Assembly (NCBI GenBank): GCA_002436105.1
Contig: DIXU01000001.1
Location: 372,001 to 436,000, forward strand
Direction: 5' to 3'
Source: Candidatus Aminicenantes bacterium UBA6072
GTDB lineage: Bacteria > Acidobacteriota > Aminicenantia > UBA2199
DNA: 64,000 nt
Positions within the stretch are counted from its first letter, which is position 1, and the number at the start of each line of letters is the position of its first letter. The position numbers and the translations under genes are program-made. Below the pieces are notes generated by a model. The model saw only the letters and a list, made by a program, of their open reading frames with translations. It did not search any database and had not been told where the DNA came from. Positions 1-6,431 of the stretch are shown in pieces.

Positions 1-210
1 CAGCAGGCCGAGGCCATCATCGCCGCCCGGCGCAAGATCGTCCACGGCGCCGTCTCCATGGTCGACATGGCCCTGGAGGACCTGAAGGCCAAGAACGTCG
101 TCGACCTGGACGAGGAGCGCAAGGCGGCCATGGTCAGCAACCTGCTGGTGGTGCTGTGCGGCGAGGCCGAGGCCCAGCCCGTGATCAACGCCGGCACGCT
201 GTACAAGTAA
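1..210 (+). CDS. SPFH/band 7 family protein, C-terminal end (partial)
   Basis: Only the last 69 codons are in the window; the reading frame is open from base 1 to a TAA. The helical tail contains the segment DEERKAAMVSNLLVVLCGE and ends in a short NAGTLYK tail, which is the conserved C-terminus I associate with one branch of bacterial SPFH (band 7/prohibitin-like) membrane proteins. Such proteins assemble on the cytoplasmic membrane as scaffolds; their exact role is unknown. The next gene, 18 bases downstream, encodes an Arc-like ribbon-helix-helix protein, a pairing I recall for this SPFH branch, which supports the call. The N-terminal SPFH domain lies outside the window, so the assignment rests on the tail alone. 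Confidence 0.7.
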   Translation, partial: QQAEAIIAARRKIVHGAVSMVDMALEDLKAKNVVDLDEERKAAMVSNLLVVLCGEAEAQPVINAGTLYK

Positions 211-228
211 CCCACCTGCAAACGGGTC

Positions 229-438
229 ATGGCGGCAAAGAAATCATTCCTGCTGCGCCTCAGCCAGGAGATGTGGGAAGAACTGGAGCGCTGGGCCGCC
301 GATGATTTCCGCAGCGTCAACGGCCAGATCGAGTCCATCCTGCACGAGGCCATCAGCCGCCGCAAGAGGGCGCCGAAGCCGCAGTACCCGGTGCATGCCC
401 CCGCGGGCGATGAGCCGGCGGCCGGGGAGCAACCATGA
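229..438 (+). CDS. Arc/ribbon-helix-helix family small protein
   Basis: A 69-residue protein. Residues 4-45 fit the Arc-type ribbon-helix-helix fold: a short beta strand (KSFLLRLS) is followed by two helices, with the typical LWEELERWAADDFRSVNGQ-like spacing seen here as MWEELERWA...RSVNGQIESIL. The tail is proline- and alanine-rich and probably disordered. Such proteins bind DNA as dimers. Its position directly after an SPFH gene and overlapping the next small gene (ATGA) suggests one transcript, so it may regulate its own operon; this is inference. I chose the ATG at 229, the first Met in frame after the SPFH stop. No toxin gene is visible, so I do not call it an antitoxin. Confidence 0.72.
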   Translation: MAAKKSFLLRLSQEMWEELERWAADDFRSVNGQIESILHEAISRRKRAPKPQYPVHAPAGDEPAAGEQP

Positions 439-500
439 AAAAGATCATTTTCCTCATCCTTCTTTTTATCCTGCTGGCGACCGTTGCCACGAACCAATGA
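435..500 (+). CDS. Very small hydrophobic peptide (single membrane segment)
   Basis: A 21-codon frame starting MKKIIFLILLF and ending at TGA 498-500. Its ATG overlaps the stop of the ribbon-helix-helix gene (ATGA), which implies translational coupling. Residues 4-17 are almost entirely Ile, Leu, Phe and Val, so the product would be one membrane-spanning segment or a bare signal peptide. I do not recognise a family. The overlap and the position between two small genes of the same operon are the only support that it is translated. Confidence 0.4.
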   Translation: MKKIIFLILLFILLATVATNQ

Positions 501-516
501 ACTTGGGAGAAAAAAA

Positions 517-741
517 ATGAAGAACGGCACCTGCCCCCTGTGCGGGGCCAAGGAAATATTCAGCGGCGCCGCGGTGAAGGGGAAAACGGGGATGCACTAC
601 AGCAACACCATCCCCGTCTCGGCCCTGCGCGTCGCCGTGCTGGACAACTACGTCTGCGGCCAGTGCGGCTACGTTCAGAGCTTCATCGCCAAAGAAAAAC
701 ACCTGGCCGTCATCAGGAAGAAATGGCCGCTGGTATTCTGA
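517..741 (+). CDS. Small zinc-ribbon-like protein of unknown function
   Basis: A 74-residue protein. It has two CxxC pairs, CPLC near residue 5 and CGQC near residue 47, the usual ligand set of a treble-clef or zinc-ribbon fold; the second is followed by GYVQSF. An upstream in-frame ATG at 484 exists, but the one at 517 has a GGGAG ribosome site a few bases before it, so I take 517. It is the last gene of the SPFH-RHH-peptide set and reads towards the minus-strand carbamoyltransferase group. Zinc binding is inferred from the cysteines; function is unknown. Confidence 0.65.
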   Translation: MKNGTCPLCGAKEIFSGAAVKGKTGMHYSNTIPVSALRVAVLDNYVCGQCGYVQSFIAKEKHLAVIRKKWPLVF

Positions 742-810
742 GGAACGATCTCCTGAGAACGTTCCGCGGCGCTTCAGGTTTTTGCCGAAAAACGAAGGAT
801 GCCGCCGGGA

Positions 811-966
811 TCAGAAAAGCGTATAGATGAACGGGGCGACGGCGCTGCCTTGGGTCAAGACGATCAGCAAGGCGAGCAACAGCAGGATCAGGATGATCGG
901 CAGCATCCAGAATGCCTTTCGTTTCCAGATGAACTCGAACATTTCCTTCACGATCGAGCCTTTCAT
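811..966 (-). CDS. DUF5989 family small membrane protein
   Basis: A 51-residue protein reading MKGSIVKEMFEF and ending in the strongly conserved QGSAVAPFIYTLF tail typical of DUF5989. It has one membrane segment (residues 22-38, rich in Leu and Ile) after a basic aromatic N-terminal helix. DUF5989 genes are commonly found next to SxtJ-like genes and NodU/CmcH carbamoyltransferases, and here it lies 9 bases after the SxtJ-like gene, which in turn follows the carbamoyltransferase. An ordered three-gene operon is therefore likely. The biochemical role is unknown; a membrane adaptor for the carbamoyltransferase is only a guess. Confidence 0.8.
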   Translation of the reverse strand: MKGSIVKEMFEFIWKRKAFWMLPIILILLLLALLIVLTQGSAVAPFIYTLF

Positions 967-975
967 CGTTTCTCC

Positions 976-1356
976 TTAGAATTGCTTACGGGCATCTTCC
1001 GAGACCTGCCAGGACTCGTAATACGTCGCCGCCCGGGCGTCGAAGCGCCGCTCCATGAACACCTTCCCGGCCAGGCGCATCAACAGGGAGATCGGCGTCA
1101 GCAAGAGAAAAAAAACCAGCGCGGTAATCAGGGCGAAGACCATGCTGCCGATCCGCGCGGTAACGGACAGCACGCGCTCGAAAACGGGCAGCAGGGGCCG
1201 GGCCAGAACGATCGGCAGCAGCGAGCCGGCGGCCAGGGCCGCCCAGGCCAGCGGCCGGGCGCCGGACAGGAAATGACTGCGGCGCTGCACGATATAGACC
1301 GCCAGCCAGTACAGGATGGCGAAGAAAACGGCGGAATTGACGATCCTTTTTTTCAT
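976..1356 (-). CDS. SxtJ family membrane protein
   Basis: A 126-residue protein with three or four hydrophobic segments (about residues 8-23, 35-55 and 68-93) and a charged C-terminal tail containing the motif YYESWQVSEDARKQF. This matches the SxtJ family, small membrane proteins of unknown function named from the saxitoxin cluster and often found with O-carbamoyltransferases. It lies 4 bases after the carbamoyltransferase stop and 9 bases before the DUF5989 start, so it is almost certainly co-transcribed with both. Nothing in the sequence points to catalysis. Confidence 0.78.
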   Translation of the reverse strand: MKKRIVNSAVFFAILYWLAVYIVQRRSHFLSGARPLAWAALAAGSLLPIVLARPLLPVFERVLSVTARIGSMVFALITALVFFLLLTPISLLMRLAGKVFMERRFDARAATYYESWQVSEDARKQF

Positions 1357-1360
1357 GCGT

Positions 1361-3175
1361 TTAATCCATGGGAAACTGCTTCAGCCATTCCTCGTCCACG
1401 TCGATGCGCTCGGAGTCCTTTTTCGCCACCAGGAAGTTCTCCAGCAGCAGGCAGTCCATGTTGGTGTGCCGGAAGCACTGGTAGGCGTCGCGCGGCGTGT
1501 TGACGATCGGCTCGCCGCGGACGTTGAAGGAGGTGTTGATCACCACCGGGCAGCCCGTGCGCCGGTAGAAGGCGTCGATGATGTCGTAAAAGAAGGGGTT
1601 GTTGACGCGGTCCACGGTGTGGATGCGCGCCGAGCCGTCGACATGGGTGATGGCGGGCACGTCGGAGCGGATGACCGACAGCTTGTCCAGGCCGCTGCGG
1701 GCCAGGTCGTCCGCATCCAGGGCGCGGCGCCGTTCGCGGCGCACGTCGTAGACCAGGAGCATGTAGGGCGAGGGGTGGTCGAAGTCGAAGACCTCGGTCA
1801 CGCGATCCTCCAGGATGGCCGGCGCGAAGGGGCGGAACGACTCGCGGAACTTGATCTTCAGGTTCATGATCTTCTGCATCTCCCGCGAGCGGGCGTCGCC
1901 GATGATGCTGCGGTGGCCGAGGGCGCGCGGCCCGTACTCCATGCGCCCGCTGAGCACGCCGATGACCTTCTGGGCGTCGATCAGCTCGGCGACCCTGGCC
2001 GGAACGTCGGCCGGGTCCAGTTCCTGGAACTCGATCCCCTCCTCCAGCAGGAAGCGGCGGATGGCGTCGGGGGAATGGGACGGCCCCAGGAAGGAGCCCT
2101 GCTGGGAATCGTTGCGGCCATCGGCGCTGCGCGGCTGGTCCAGGTTCTGGTACCAGAACTGCAGGGCCGCGCCGAGGGCGCCGCCGGCATCCCCCGCCGC
2201 CGGCTGGATCCAGATGTCCTTGAAGACCTGTTCCTTGAGGATCTTGCCGTTGGCCACGCAGTTCAGCGCCGTGCCTCCGGCCAGGACCAGCTGGTCGCCG
2301 CCGATCTCCTTCTTGACATGGCGGACGATCTTCATCATGACCTCTTCCAGGACCACCTGGACCGAGCGGGCCAGGTCCATGTCGAGCTGGCGCAGCCGGC
2401 TCTCGGGCTTGCGCGGCTCGGCGCCGAACAGCCGGTTGAACCTGCGGCTGGTCATGGTCAGGCCGACATGGTAGTTGAAATAGTCCAGGTTGAGGCGGAA
2501 CGAGCCGTCGGCCTTGACGTCGATGAGATGGTCATAGATGGCCTGGACAAAGCGCGGCTCGCCATAGGGGGCCAGGCCCATCAGCTTGTACTCGCCGGAG
2601 TTGACCCTGAAGCCGGTGAAATAGGTGAAGGCCGAATAGAGCAGCCCCAGGGAATGGGGGAAATGAATGCTCTGCCGGATCTCGATGCGGTTGCCTTCCC
2701 CGCGGCCGATGCTCAGGGTATCCCATTCGCCGACGCCGTCGACGGTCAGGATGGCCGCGCGCTGGAAGGGAGACGGGTAGAACGCCGAGGCGGCATGGGC
2801 CTCGTGATGCTTGACGAAGCATATCTCCTTGCCCGGGAAATACCCGGCCAGCAGGCTTTTCATGAACAGCTTTTCCTTGAACCACACCGGCATGGCCTGC
2901 ACGAAGCTCGAGACGCCGGCGGGAGCGAACTGCATGTAGGTGGAGAGCAGCCGCTCGAACTTCAGGAAAGGCTTTTCATAGAACACCACGCGGTCAATGT
3001 CCTTCGGCTCCAGCCCGTAGTACCCGTACAGGCTCTGCAAGGCCTTCTCCGGGAAGCGCGGGTCGTGCTTCTTGCGGCTGAAGCGTTCCTCCTGGGCGGC
3101 ATAGGCGATCTTGCCGTCCCGGACCAGGGCCACCGCGCTGTCGTGATAGAAAGCCGATATGCCTAGAATATTCAT
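1361..3175 (-). CDS. NodU/CmcH-type carbamoyltransferase
   Basis: A 604-residue protein, the normal length for the family. It begins MNILGISAFYHDSAVALVRDG, the classic N-terminus of the Kae1-like ASKHA domain. Metal-binding histidines are visible in KHHEAHAASAF near residue 122, followed by GEYKLMGLAPYG and LAGGTALNC. The C-terminal YrdC-like part has GRMEYGPRALGHRSI and FRPFAPAIL. The family transfers a carbamoyl group from carbamoyl phosphate to a hydroxyl of a sugar or other small molecule. Its acceptor here is unknown; the surface-glycan genes further along make a glycan plausible. It heads an operon with SxtJ-like and DUF5989 genes. A TTGACA-17-TAGAAT promoter ends 6 nt before the ATG, which suggests a leaderless mRNA. 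Confidence 0.92.
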   Translation of the reverse strand: MNILGISAFYHDSAVALVRDGKIAYAAQEERFSRKKHDPRFPEKALQSLYGYYGLEPKDIDRVVFYEKPFLKFERLLSTYMQFAPAGVSSFVQAMPVWFKEKLFMKSLLAGYFPGKEICFVKHHEAHAASAFYPSPFQRAAILTVDGVGEWDTLSIGRGEGNRIEIRQSIHFPHSLGLLYSAFTYFTGFRVNSGEYKLMGLAPYGEPRFVQAIYDHLIDVKADGSFRLNLDYFNYHVGLTMTSRRFNRLFGAEPRKPESRLRQLDMDLARSVQVVLEEVMMKIVRHVKKEIGGDQLVLAGGTALNCVANGKILKEQVFKDIWIQPAAGDAGGALGAALQFWYQNLDQPRSADGRNDSQQGSFLGPSHSPDAIRRFLLEEGIEFQELDPADVPARVAELIDAQKVIGVLSGRMEYGPRALGHRSIIGDARSREMQKIMNLKIKFRESFRPFAPAILEDRVTEVFDFDHPSPYMLLVYDVRRERRRALDADDLARSGLDKLSVIRSDVPAITHVDGSARIHTVDRVNNPFFYDIIDAFYRRTGCPVVINTSFNVRGEPIVNTPRDAYQCFRHTNMDCLLLENFLVAKKDSERIDVDEEWLKQFPMD

Positions 3176-3181
3176 CGATTT

Positions 3182-3210
3182 ATTCTACCCTGAAGCCATT
3201 TTGATGTCAA
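3182..3210 (-). promoter_or_regulatory. Sigma70-type promoter of the carbamoyltransferase operon (leaderless geometry)
   Basis: On the minus strand TTGACA (3210-3205) is followed by a 17-base spacer and TAGAAT (3187-3182). Six bases then separate the -10 box from the ATG at 3175, so transcription should start at or within a base of the start codon. Confidence 0.75.
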
Positions 3211-3302
3211 CAACTCGTCCGGAAGTGCGGCGCGGCAAATCCATATCGGACCCCCGCTAGGACTCGGAAAGGGGGGGAAAGCCCGGAAACGCGGGAGGAA
3301 AT

Positions 3303-3378
3303 TGGGGTGAGTGACGGGACTTGAACCCGCAGCGGTCAGATCCACAGTCTGATACTCTACCATTGAGCTACACTCACC
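3303..3378 (-). tRNA. tRNA-His (anticodon GUG)
   Basis: The minus strand folds as a full cloverleaf: acceptor GTGAGTG pairs with CACTCAC, D arm GCTC/GAGT, anticodon stem TCAGA/TCTGA with loop CTGTGGA (anticodon GTG), and T arm GCGGG/CCCGT with loop TTCAAGT. A G at position -1 (base 3378) faces C73 (base 3306), the identity element of bacterial tRNA-His. CCA is encoded (3305-3303). Confidence 0.96.
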
Positions 3379-3388
3379 GCTCGGCCCT

Positions 3389-3417
3389 ATTTTATAGCAA
3401 AAACCGGCTCCTGTCAA
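3389..3417 (-). promoter_or_regulatory. Promoter of tRNA-His
   Basis: The minus strand carries TTGACA (3417-3412), a 17-base spacer and TAAAAT (3394-3389), with the mature tRNA 5' end 11 bases further on. Spacing and hexamers fit a strong sigma70-type promoter. Confidence 0.75.
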
Positions 3418-3517
3418 CGAGAAATGGGCTTCCGTCCGTCTGCCGGAGGCGGAGGACGCTGGATTTCCGGCCCGGAATCAGCTATAATCGGGCACGCTTT
3501 TCGCAAGGATTGAAAAC

Positions 3518-4651
3518 ATGAGCAAAACGAAAGTCGCCATACTGCGGACCAGCCCCGAGACCGTGCTCGACGACTACGTCCGCTTGTTCGAGCTGGCCGG
3601 CGGCCCTGCCGCCCTGGACAAAAGCCAAGGCACCATCATCAAGGACAACATCTCCTGGCACTACCCCTTTCCCTCGGCGAATACCACCCCCTGGCAGCTG
3701 GAGGCGACGATCCTGGCCTTGAAGAAGCACGGCTTCCCCGACGTCGCCTGCGTGCAGAACAAGACCGAAGTGACCGACGCCCTCAAGGGCGAGGACTTGA
3801 ACAACTACAAGCCGATCTTCCGCGACCATGGCCTCAAGGTACTTTTCAATTTTCGCGACGAGGACATGAAATGGGTGTCCTACAGGCCCAAGGCGAAGAT
3901 GCTGGCCCTCGACAGGATCTACGGCGACGACCTGCGCATCCCCGATTATTTCATCGGCAGGAACATCGTCCACCTGCCGACGGTGAAGTGCCACATCTAC
4001 ACCACCACCACCGGCGCCATGAAGAACGCCTTCGGAGGCCTGCTCAACCACAAGCGCCACCAGACCCACACCTACATCCACGAGACGCTGGTCGATCTGC
4101 TGGCCATCCAGAAGGAGATCCATCCCGGCCTGTTCTGCATGATGGACGGCACCAGCGCCGGCAACGGCCCCGGGCCGCGCGTGATGCAACCGGTGGAAAA
4201 GAACGTCATCCTGGCCGGTTCCGACCAGGTGGCCATCGACGCCGTGGCGGCCAAGCTGATGGGGTTCGATCCCATGCAGATCAAGTATATCCGCCTGGCC
4301 CACGAAAGCGGGCTGGGCGTCGGCAAGCCCGAAGAGATCGAAATCGTCGGTGACGCGGACCTGATCCGGGAAAACTGGAATTTCGAGGTTGGCTTCTGTT
4401 TTCACAAGCTGGTCGGCTGGTTCACCTGGTTCGGCCCGACCCGCTTCCTGCAGACGATCATGACGCGCCCCCCCATCCTCTACCTGGGCAACTTCTATTC
4501 CTTTTTCTACCACGACGTCCTGCACTGGCCGTTCAAGGAGAGCAGAATCTACAGGAAATGGCTCAAGGAATCGCAATGGGGCAGGATGTTCCAGGAATAC
4601 CTGGACAAGGGATCGCTGAGGAACAGTCAGACGAACTGCCGCCATTCGTGA
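3518..4651 (+). CDS. DUF362 domain-containing protein
   Basis: A 377-residue protein matching the DUF362 family: an N-terminal segment (MSKTKVAILRTSP...), a central block with LPTVKCHIYTTTTGAMKN and GLLNHKRHQTH, and a later block MDGTSAGNGPGPRVMQP followed by GSDQVAIDAVAAKLMG. These correspond to the conserved DUF362 core, which is sometimes fused to ferredoxin domains; no iron-sulfur cysteine set is present here. The C-terminal third (from about residue 290) is an aromatic-rich extension with a possible membrane-associated helix. Its function is not established. A TATAAT lies at 3483-3488 with a poor -35, and an AAGGA ribosome site precedes the ATG. The gene is alone between tRNA-His and a convergent nitroreductase gene. 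Confidence 0.85.
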   Translation: MSKTKVAILRTSPETVLDDYVRLFELAGGPAALDKSQGTIIKDNISWHYPFPSANTTPWQLEATILALKKHGFPDVACVQNKTEVTDALKGEDLNNYKPIFRDHGLKVLFNFRDEDMKWVSYRPKAKMLALDRIYGDDLRIPDYFIGRNIVHLPTVKCHIYTTTTGAMKNAFGGLLNHKRHQTHTYIHETLVDLLAIQKEIHPGLFCMMDGTSAGNGPGPRVMQPVEKNVILAGSDQVAIDAVAAKLMGFDPMQIKYIRLAHESGLGVGKPEEIEIVGDADLIRENWNFEVGFCFHKLVGWFTWFGPTRFLQTIMTRPPILYLGNFYSFFYHDVLHWPFKESRIYRKWLKESQWGRMFQEYLDKGSLRNSQTNCRHS

Positions 4652-4712
4652 GCCGCAAACCGTAATTCACGAACCGGAGCAGCTTCTACCTGTCTCTTTC
4701 AGTTCTTCTTCC

Positions 4713-4740
4713 GAATCACGAATCACGAGTTACGAATCAC
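4713..4740. repeat. Period-7 repeat, GAATCAC type (4 units)
   Basis: Four contiguous heptamers: GAATCAC, GAATCAC, GAGTTAC, GAATCAC. The array includes the last codons and stop of the nitroreductase gene, so its final residues are encoded by the repeat. The same unit recurs at 46598-46632. Confidence 0.85.
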
Positions 4741-5595
4741 GTAGGTGGCGATGTATTCAAAGTGGCCGGGAGTTCCCTCGATTTGCGGCATGCTGTCCTG
4801 CCACTTCCCCTGAAGACCCAGTTCCGCCGCGCTGAACTGGAAATGGCACATGGCGATGCCCAGGTCGATGCGCTGCAGATCGGCCAGCGGCATCATGGCC
4901 GAGTAGGCCTTGTCGCGGGCAAGATGGAAATGAAAGGCGTTGCCGAGGCGGACGATGCGCCAGGGCTGCTTGTTGGAAGCCGACGGGGCGAGGCGCACGC
5001 ACTCGAGGGCCTGCCCCCACTCTCCCGCGTCCTCCATGACCAGGGAAGAATCCCATCCCCCCGCGAAGAACAGGTCGGCAACGGGCTTGCGCCGGTCGCC
5101 CTTGGCGCTCCAGCGCACAAGTCGGTCGCGCAACGATCTCTTTTCGGCCGGCCGGCCGACGGCCACCACGGCCGGCAGCTGTTCGTCGGCACGAATGCCC
5201 AGGACGCGGCCGAAGCGCCTGCGGTCGAAGACGCCGCCGATCCAGCAGGTGCCCAGCCCCAGGCCGGAGGCATGGAGCACCGCCGCCTCCAGGGCGAAGC
5301 CCGCGTCCTCCCAGCGCCGCGGCTCGTCCCGCCGCACCAGCGCGGCCAGGTAATAGCGCGCCCCCTTGATCATGCCGTAGCTGCCCGCGGAGAAGAGGTT
5401 CTCCGCGCGCACCTTTTCGTTGTCGATGACGCCGAAGCGCGGCCGGCTGCCGAAGGGCGCTGCCGCTCCGGCGGCGGTCCGCTCCAGCTCTTCCAGCACC
5501 TGCGGTTCCAGGGCACGGCCGTCGAAGCTGCGGCAGGAAACGCGGCGCCGGACCAGCTCGGCGACCGGGGAGCCGTATATGTCAGGACGGTTCAT
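4723..5595 (-). CDS. Nitroreductase family protein (TM1586-like)
   Basis: A 290-residue protein beginning MNRPDIYGSPVAELVRRRVSC. RRVSCRSFDGRAL is the typical nitroreductase start (FMN phosphate contacts), GLGLGTCWIGG is the mid-domain motif, and LAPSASNKQPWRIV is a second FMN-contact block, so there are two half-domains as in the TM1586/putative TM nitroreductase group. It probably reduces nitro, quinone or flavin-like substrates with NAD(P)H; the substrate is unknown. The frame stays open upstream to 6162, through the tRNA-Arg gene, so I set the start at 5595, where a TATAAT box ends exactly 6 nt upstream. The C-terminus runs into a heptamer repeat, which suggests the end was altered by repeat growth. 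Confidence 0.85.
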   Translation of the reverse strand: MNRPDIYGSPVAELVRRRVSCRSFDGRALEPQVLEELERTAAGAAAPFGSRPRFGVIDNEKVRAENLFSAGSYGMIKGARYYLAALVRRDEPRRWEDAGFALEAAVLHASGLGLGTCWIGGVFDRRRFGRVLGIRADEQLPAVVAVGRPAEKRSLRDRLVRWSAKGDRRKPVADLFFAGGWDSSLVMEDAGEWGQALECVRLAPSASNKQPWRIVRLGNAFHFHLARDKAYSAMMPLADLQRIDLGIAMCHFQFSAAELGLQGKWQDSMPQIEGTPGHFEYIATYVIRNS

Positions 5596-5601
5596 GCCCC
5601 G

Positions 5602-5607
5602 ATTATA
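5602..5607 (-). promoter_or_regulatory. -10 box of the nitroreductase gene (leaderless geometry)
   Basis: TATAAT on the minus strand ends 6 bases before the ATG at 5595. No convincing -35 lies 17 bases upstream; that region is shared with the outward-facing tRNA-Arg promoter. Confidence 0.6.
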
Positions 5608-5623
5608 GCACAGCCGCTCCGCA

Positions 5624-5652
5624 TTGCCCGGGGGGGTGAGAAGCGCTATAAT
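5624..5652 (+). promoter_or_regulatory. Promoter of tRNA-Arg
   Basis: TTGCCC (5624-5629), a 17-base spacer and TATAAT (5647-5652); the mature tRNA starts 15 bases downstream. It is divergent from the nitroreductase promoter. Confidence 0.75.
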
Positions 5653-5666
5653 CTCCCATTCCGGAC

Positions 5667-5739
5667 GCGCCCGTAGCTCAAAGGATAGAGCGGCAGCCTT
5701 CGAAGCTGCGCGTTGGGAGTTCGAGTCTCTCCGGGCGTA
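5667..5739 (+). tRNA. tRNA-Arg (anticodon UCG)
   Basis: Complete cloverleaf: acceptor GCGCCCG/CGGGCGT (first pair G-U), D arm GCTC/GAGC, anticodon stem GCAGC/GCTGC with loop CTTCGAA (anticodon TCG), T arm GGGAG/CTCTC with loop TTCGAGT, discriminator A at 5739. CCA is not encoded, unlike the tRNA-His in this window. Confidence 0.96.
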
Positions 5740-5768
5740 TTCTTCCCCCCGGAATTTTTTGCTTTTTT

Positions 5769-5797
5769 TTGAGATATCCCGAAAAAATTCATATACC
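5769..5797 (+). promoter_or_regulatory. Candidate promoter of the KNH-domain gene
   Basis: TTGAGA (5769-5774), a 17-base spacer and TATACC (5792-5797), which ends 6 nt before the second of two adjacent ATG codons (5804). The -10 box is imperfect (4 of 6), but the geometry equals that of the other leaderless genes here. Confidence 0.45.
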
Positions 5798-5803
5798 CAT
5801 ATG

Positions 5804-6166
5804 ATGAACAAGCGAGGGATCGCGGCGGTCGCCCTGTTTGCCCTGCTCACCCTGCCTCTTCTGCCCCGGCAGGCGCCGGACCGCTTCATTCGCATCGAGT
5901 ATCCCAACGGCGGCGAAGTGCTCAAGGCGGGCAGCCAGGCGACGATTCGCTGGATCTCCCTCGGCATTGACGGCCCGGTGGCCATCCTCCTGTTCAGAGG
6001 CAGCGAGCAGCATGCCGTCATCGCCGCCAATACCCCCAACAGCGGCGTTTTCTCCTGGGTCCCGGCCGCGGATCTGCCCGACAGCGGCCAATACCGCCTG
6101 CGCATCTGCTCGCTGCGCGACCTGCGCATCAACGACTTCTCCGACCGCGATTTTACGATCAACTAA
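5804..6166 (+). CDS. Secreted protein with a Kre9/KNH-like domain
   Basis: About 120 residues: an N-terminal signal-like segment (MNKRGIAAVALFALLTLPLLP) and then a single domain starting IRIEYPNGGEVLKAGSQATIRW and ending in a SGQYRLRICS strand and a final DFTIN. This YPNGGE...G....I.W pattern is the Ser-Thr-rich GPI-anchored/KNH-like domain (PF10342), a beta-sandwich found in many secreted bacterial proteins; I infer an extracytoplasmic binding role. ATG codons lie at 5801 and 5804; I prefer 5804 because of the promoter spacing, and there is no ribosome site for either. The gene follows tRNA-Arg and may partly be read from it. Confidence 0.72.
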   Translation: MNKRGIAAVALFALLTLPLLPRQAPDRFIRIEYPNGGEVLKAGSQATIRWISLGIDGPVAILLFRGSEQHAVIAANTPNSGVFSWVPAADLPDSGQYRLRICSLRDLRINDFSDRDFTIN

Positions 6167-6173
6167 CCGCAGC

Positions 6174-6231
6174 GTGACGCGAAACTCGTGACGCGAGAAG
6201 ACATTCCTTGCTTGGATCCATATCGTGACGC
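6174..6231. repeat. GTGACGC heptamer repeats and a long-armed inverted repeat
   Basis: GTGACGC occurs at 6174, 6188 and 6225; the first two are in a period-7 register. The same spacer has an 11-base inverted repeat, TTGCTTGGATC at 6208-6218 and its complement at 6248-6258. Confidence 0.6.
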
Positions 6232-6309
6232 ATGACCAGATCTGACTGATCCAAGCAAAGGCACTCGCCCGAAATCAGCACGGATCCGGATCTTCGTTTT
6301 GGTCATTGT

Positions 6310-6341
6310 AATTTGGAATTTGGCATTTATTTGTGATTTGG
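6310..6341. repeat. Period-7 repeat, AATTTGG type
   Basis: AATTTGG, AATTTGG, then decayed units CATTTAT and TTGTGAT and a partial TTGG, in period 7. It is AT-rich against the GC-rich surroundings. Confidence 0.65.
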
Positions 6342-6352
6342 TGCTTTTCCCA

Positions 6353-6380
6353 CCCTACGCCTTGCGCCCCACACCCTACG
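6353..6380. repeat. Period-7 repeat, CCCTACG type (4 units)
   Basis: Four contiguous heptamers: CCCTACG, CCTTGCG, CCCCACA, CCCTACG. With the two neighbouring clusters, repeats occupy much of the 265-base spacer between 6167 and 6431; the rest holds only the uvrA-like promoter. Confidence 0.65.
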
Positions 6381-6405
6381 CCGATTTCATCAAGTCCATT
6401 CATGG

Positions 6406-6411
6406 TATAAT
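6406..6411 (+). promoter_or_regulatory. Extended -10 promoter of the uvrA-like gene
   Basis: TGG followed by TATAAT (6406-6411) fits an extended -10 (TGn-TATAAT); no good -35 is seen. The ATG is 20 bases downstream. Confidence 0.5.
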
Positions 6412-6431
6412 CGGCGCGGGTTCAGCCAGCC

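Noticed and set aside
229..438. Antitoxin of a toxin-antitoxin pair
   Set aside because: No toxin-like gene overlaps it; the neighbour is a 21-residue membrane peptide of unknown nature and the gene follows an SPFH gene.
1316..3166. A long plus-strand open frame antisense to the carbamoyltransferase
   Set aside because: It is the GC-rich mirror of a well-recognised gene, with low-complexity His, Asp and Arg content and no motif. Similar mirrors over uvrA, ligA, smc, the glycosyltransferases and PBP1A were dropped for the same reason.
4645..4673. Terminator after the DUF362 gene
   Set aside because: The TTCGTGA/TCACGAA arms are only 7 bases with a 15-base loop and no T run follows.
4713..4740. 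CRISPR array (also considered for 46489-46632)
   Set aside because: The units are contiguous heptamers without spacers, and there are no cas genes.
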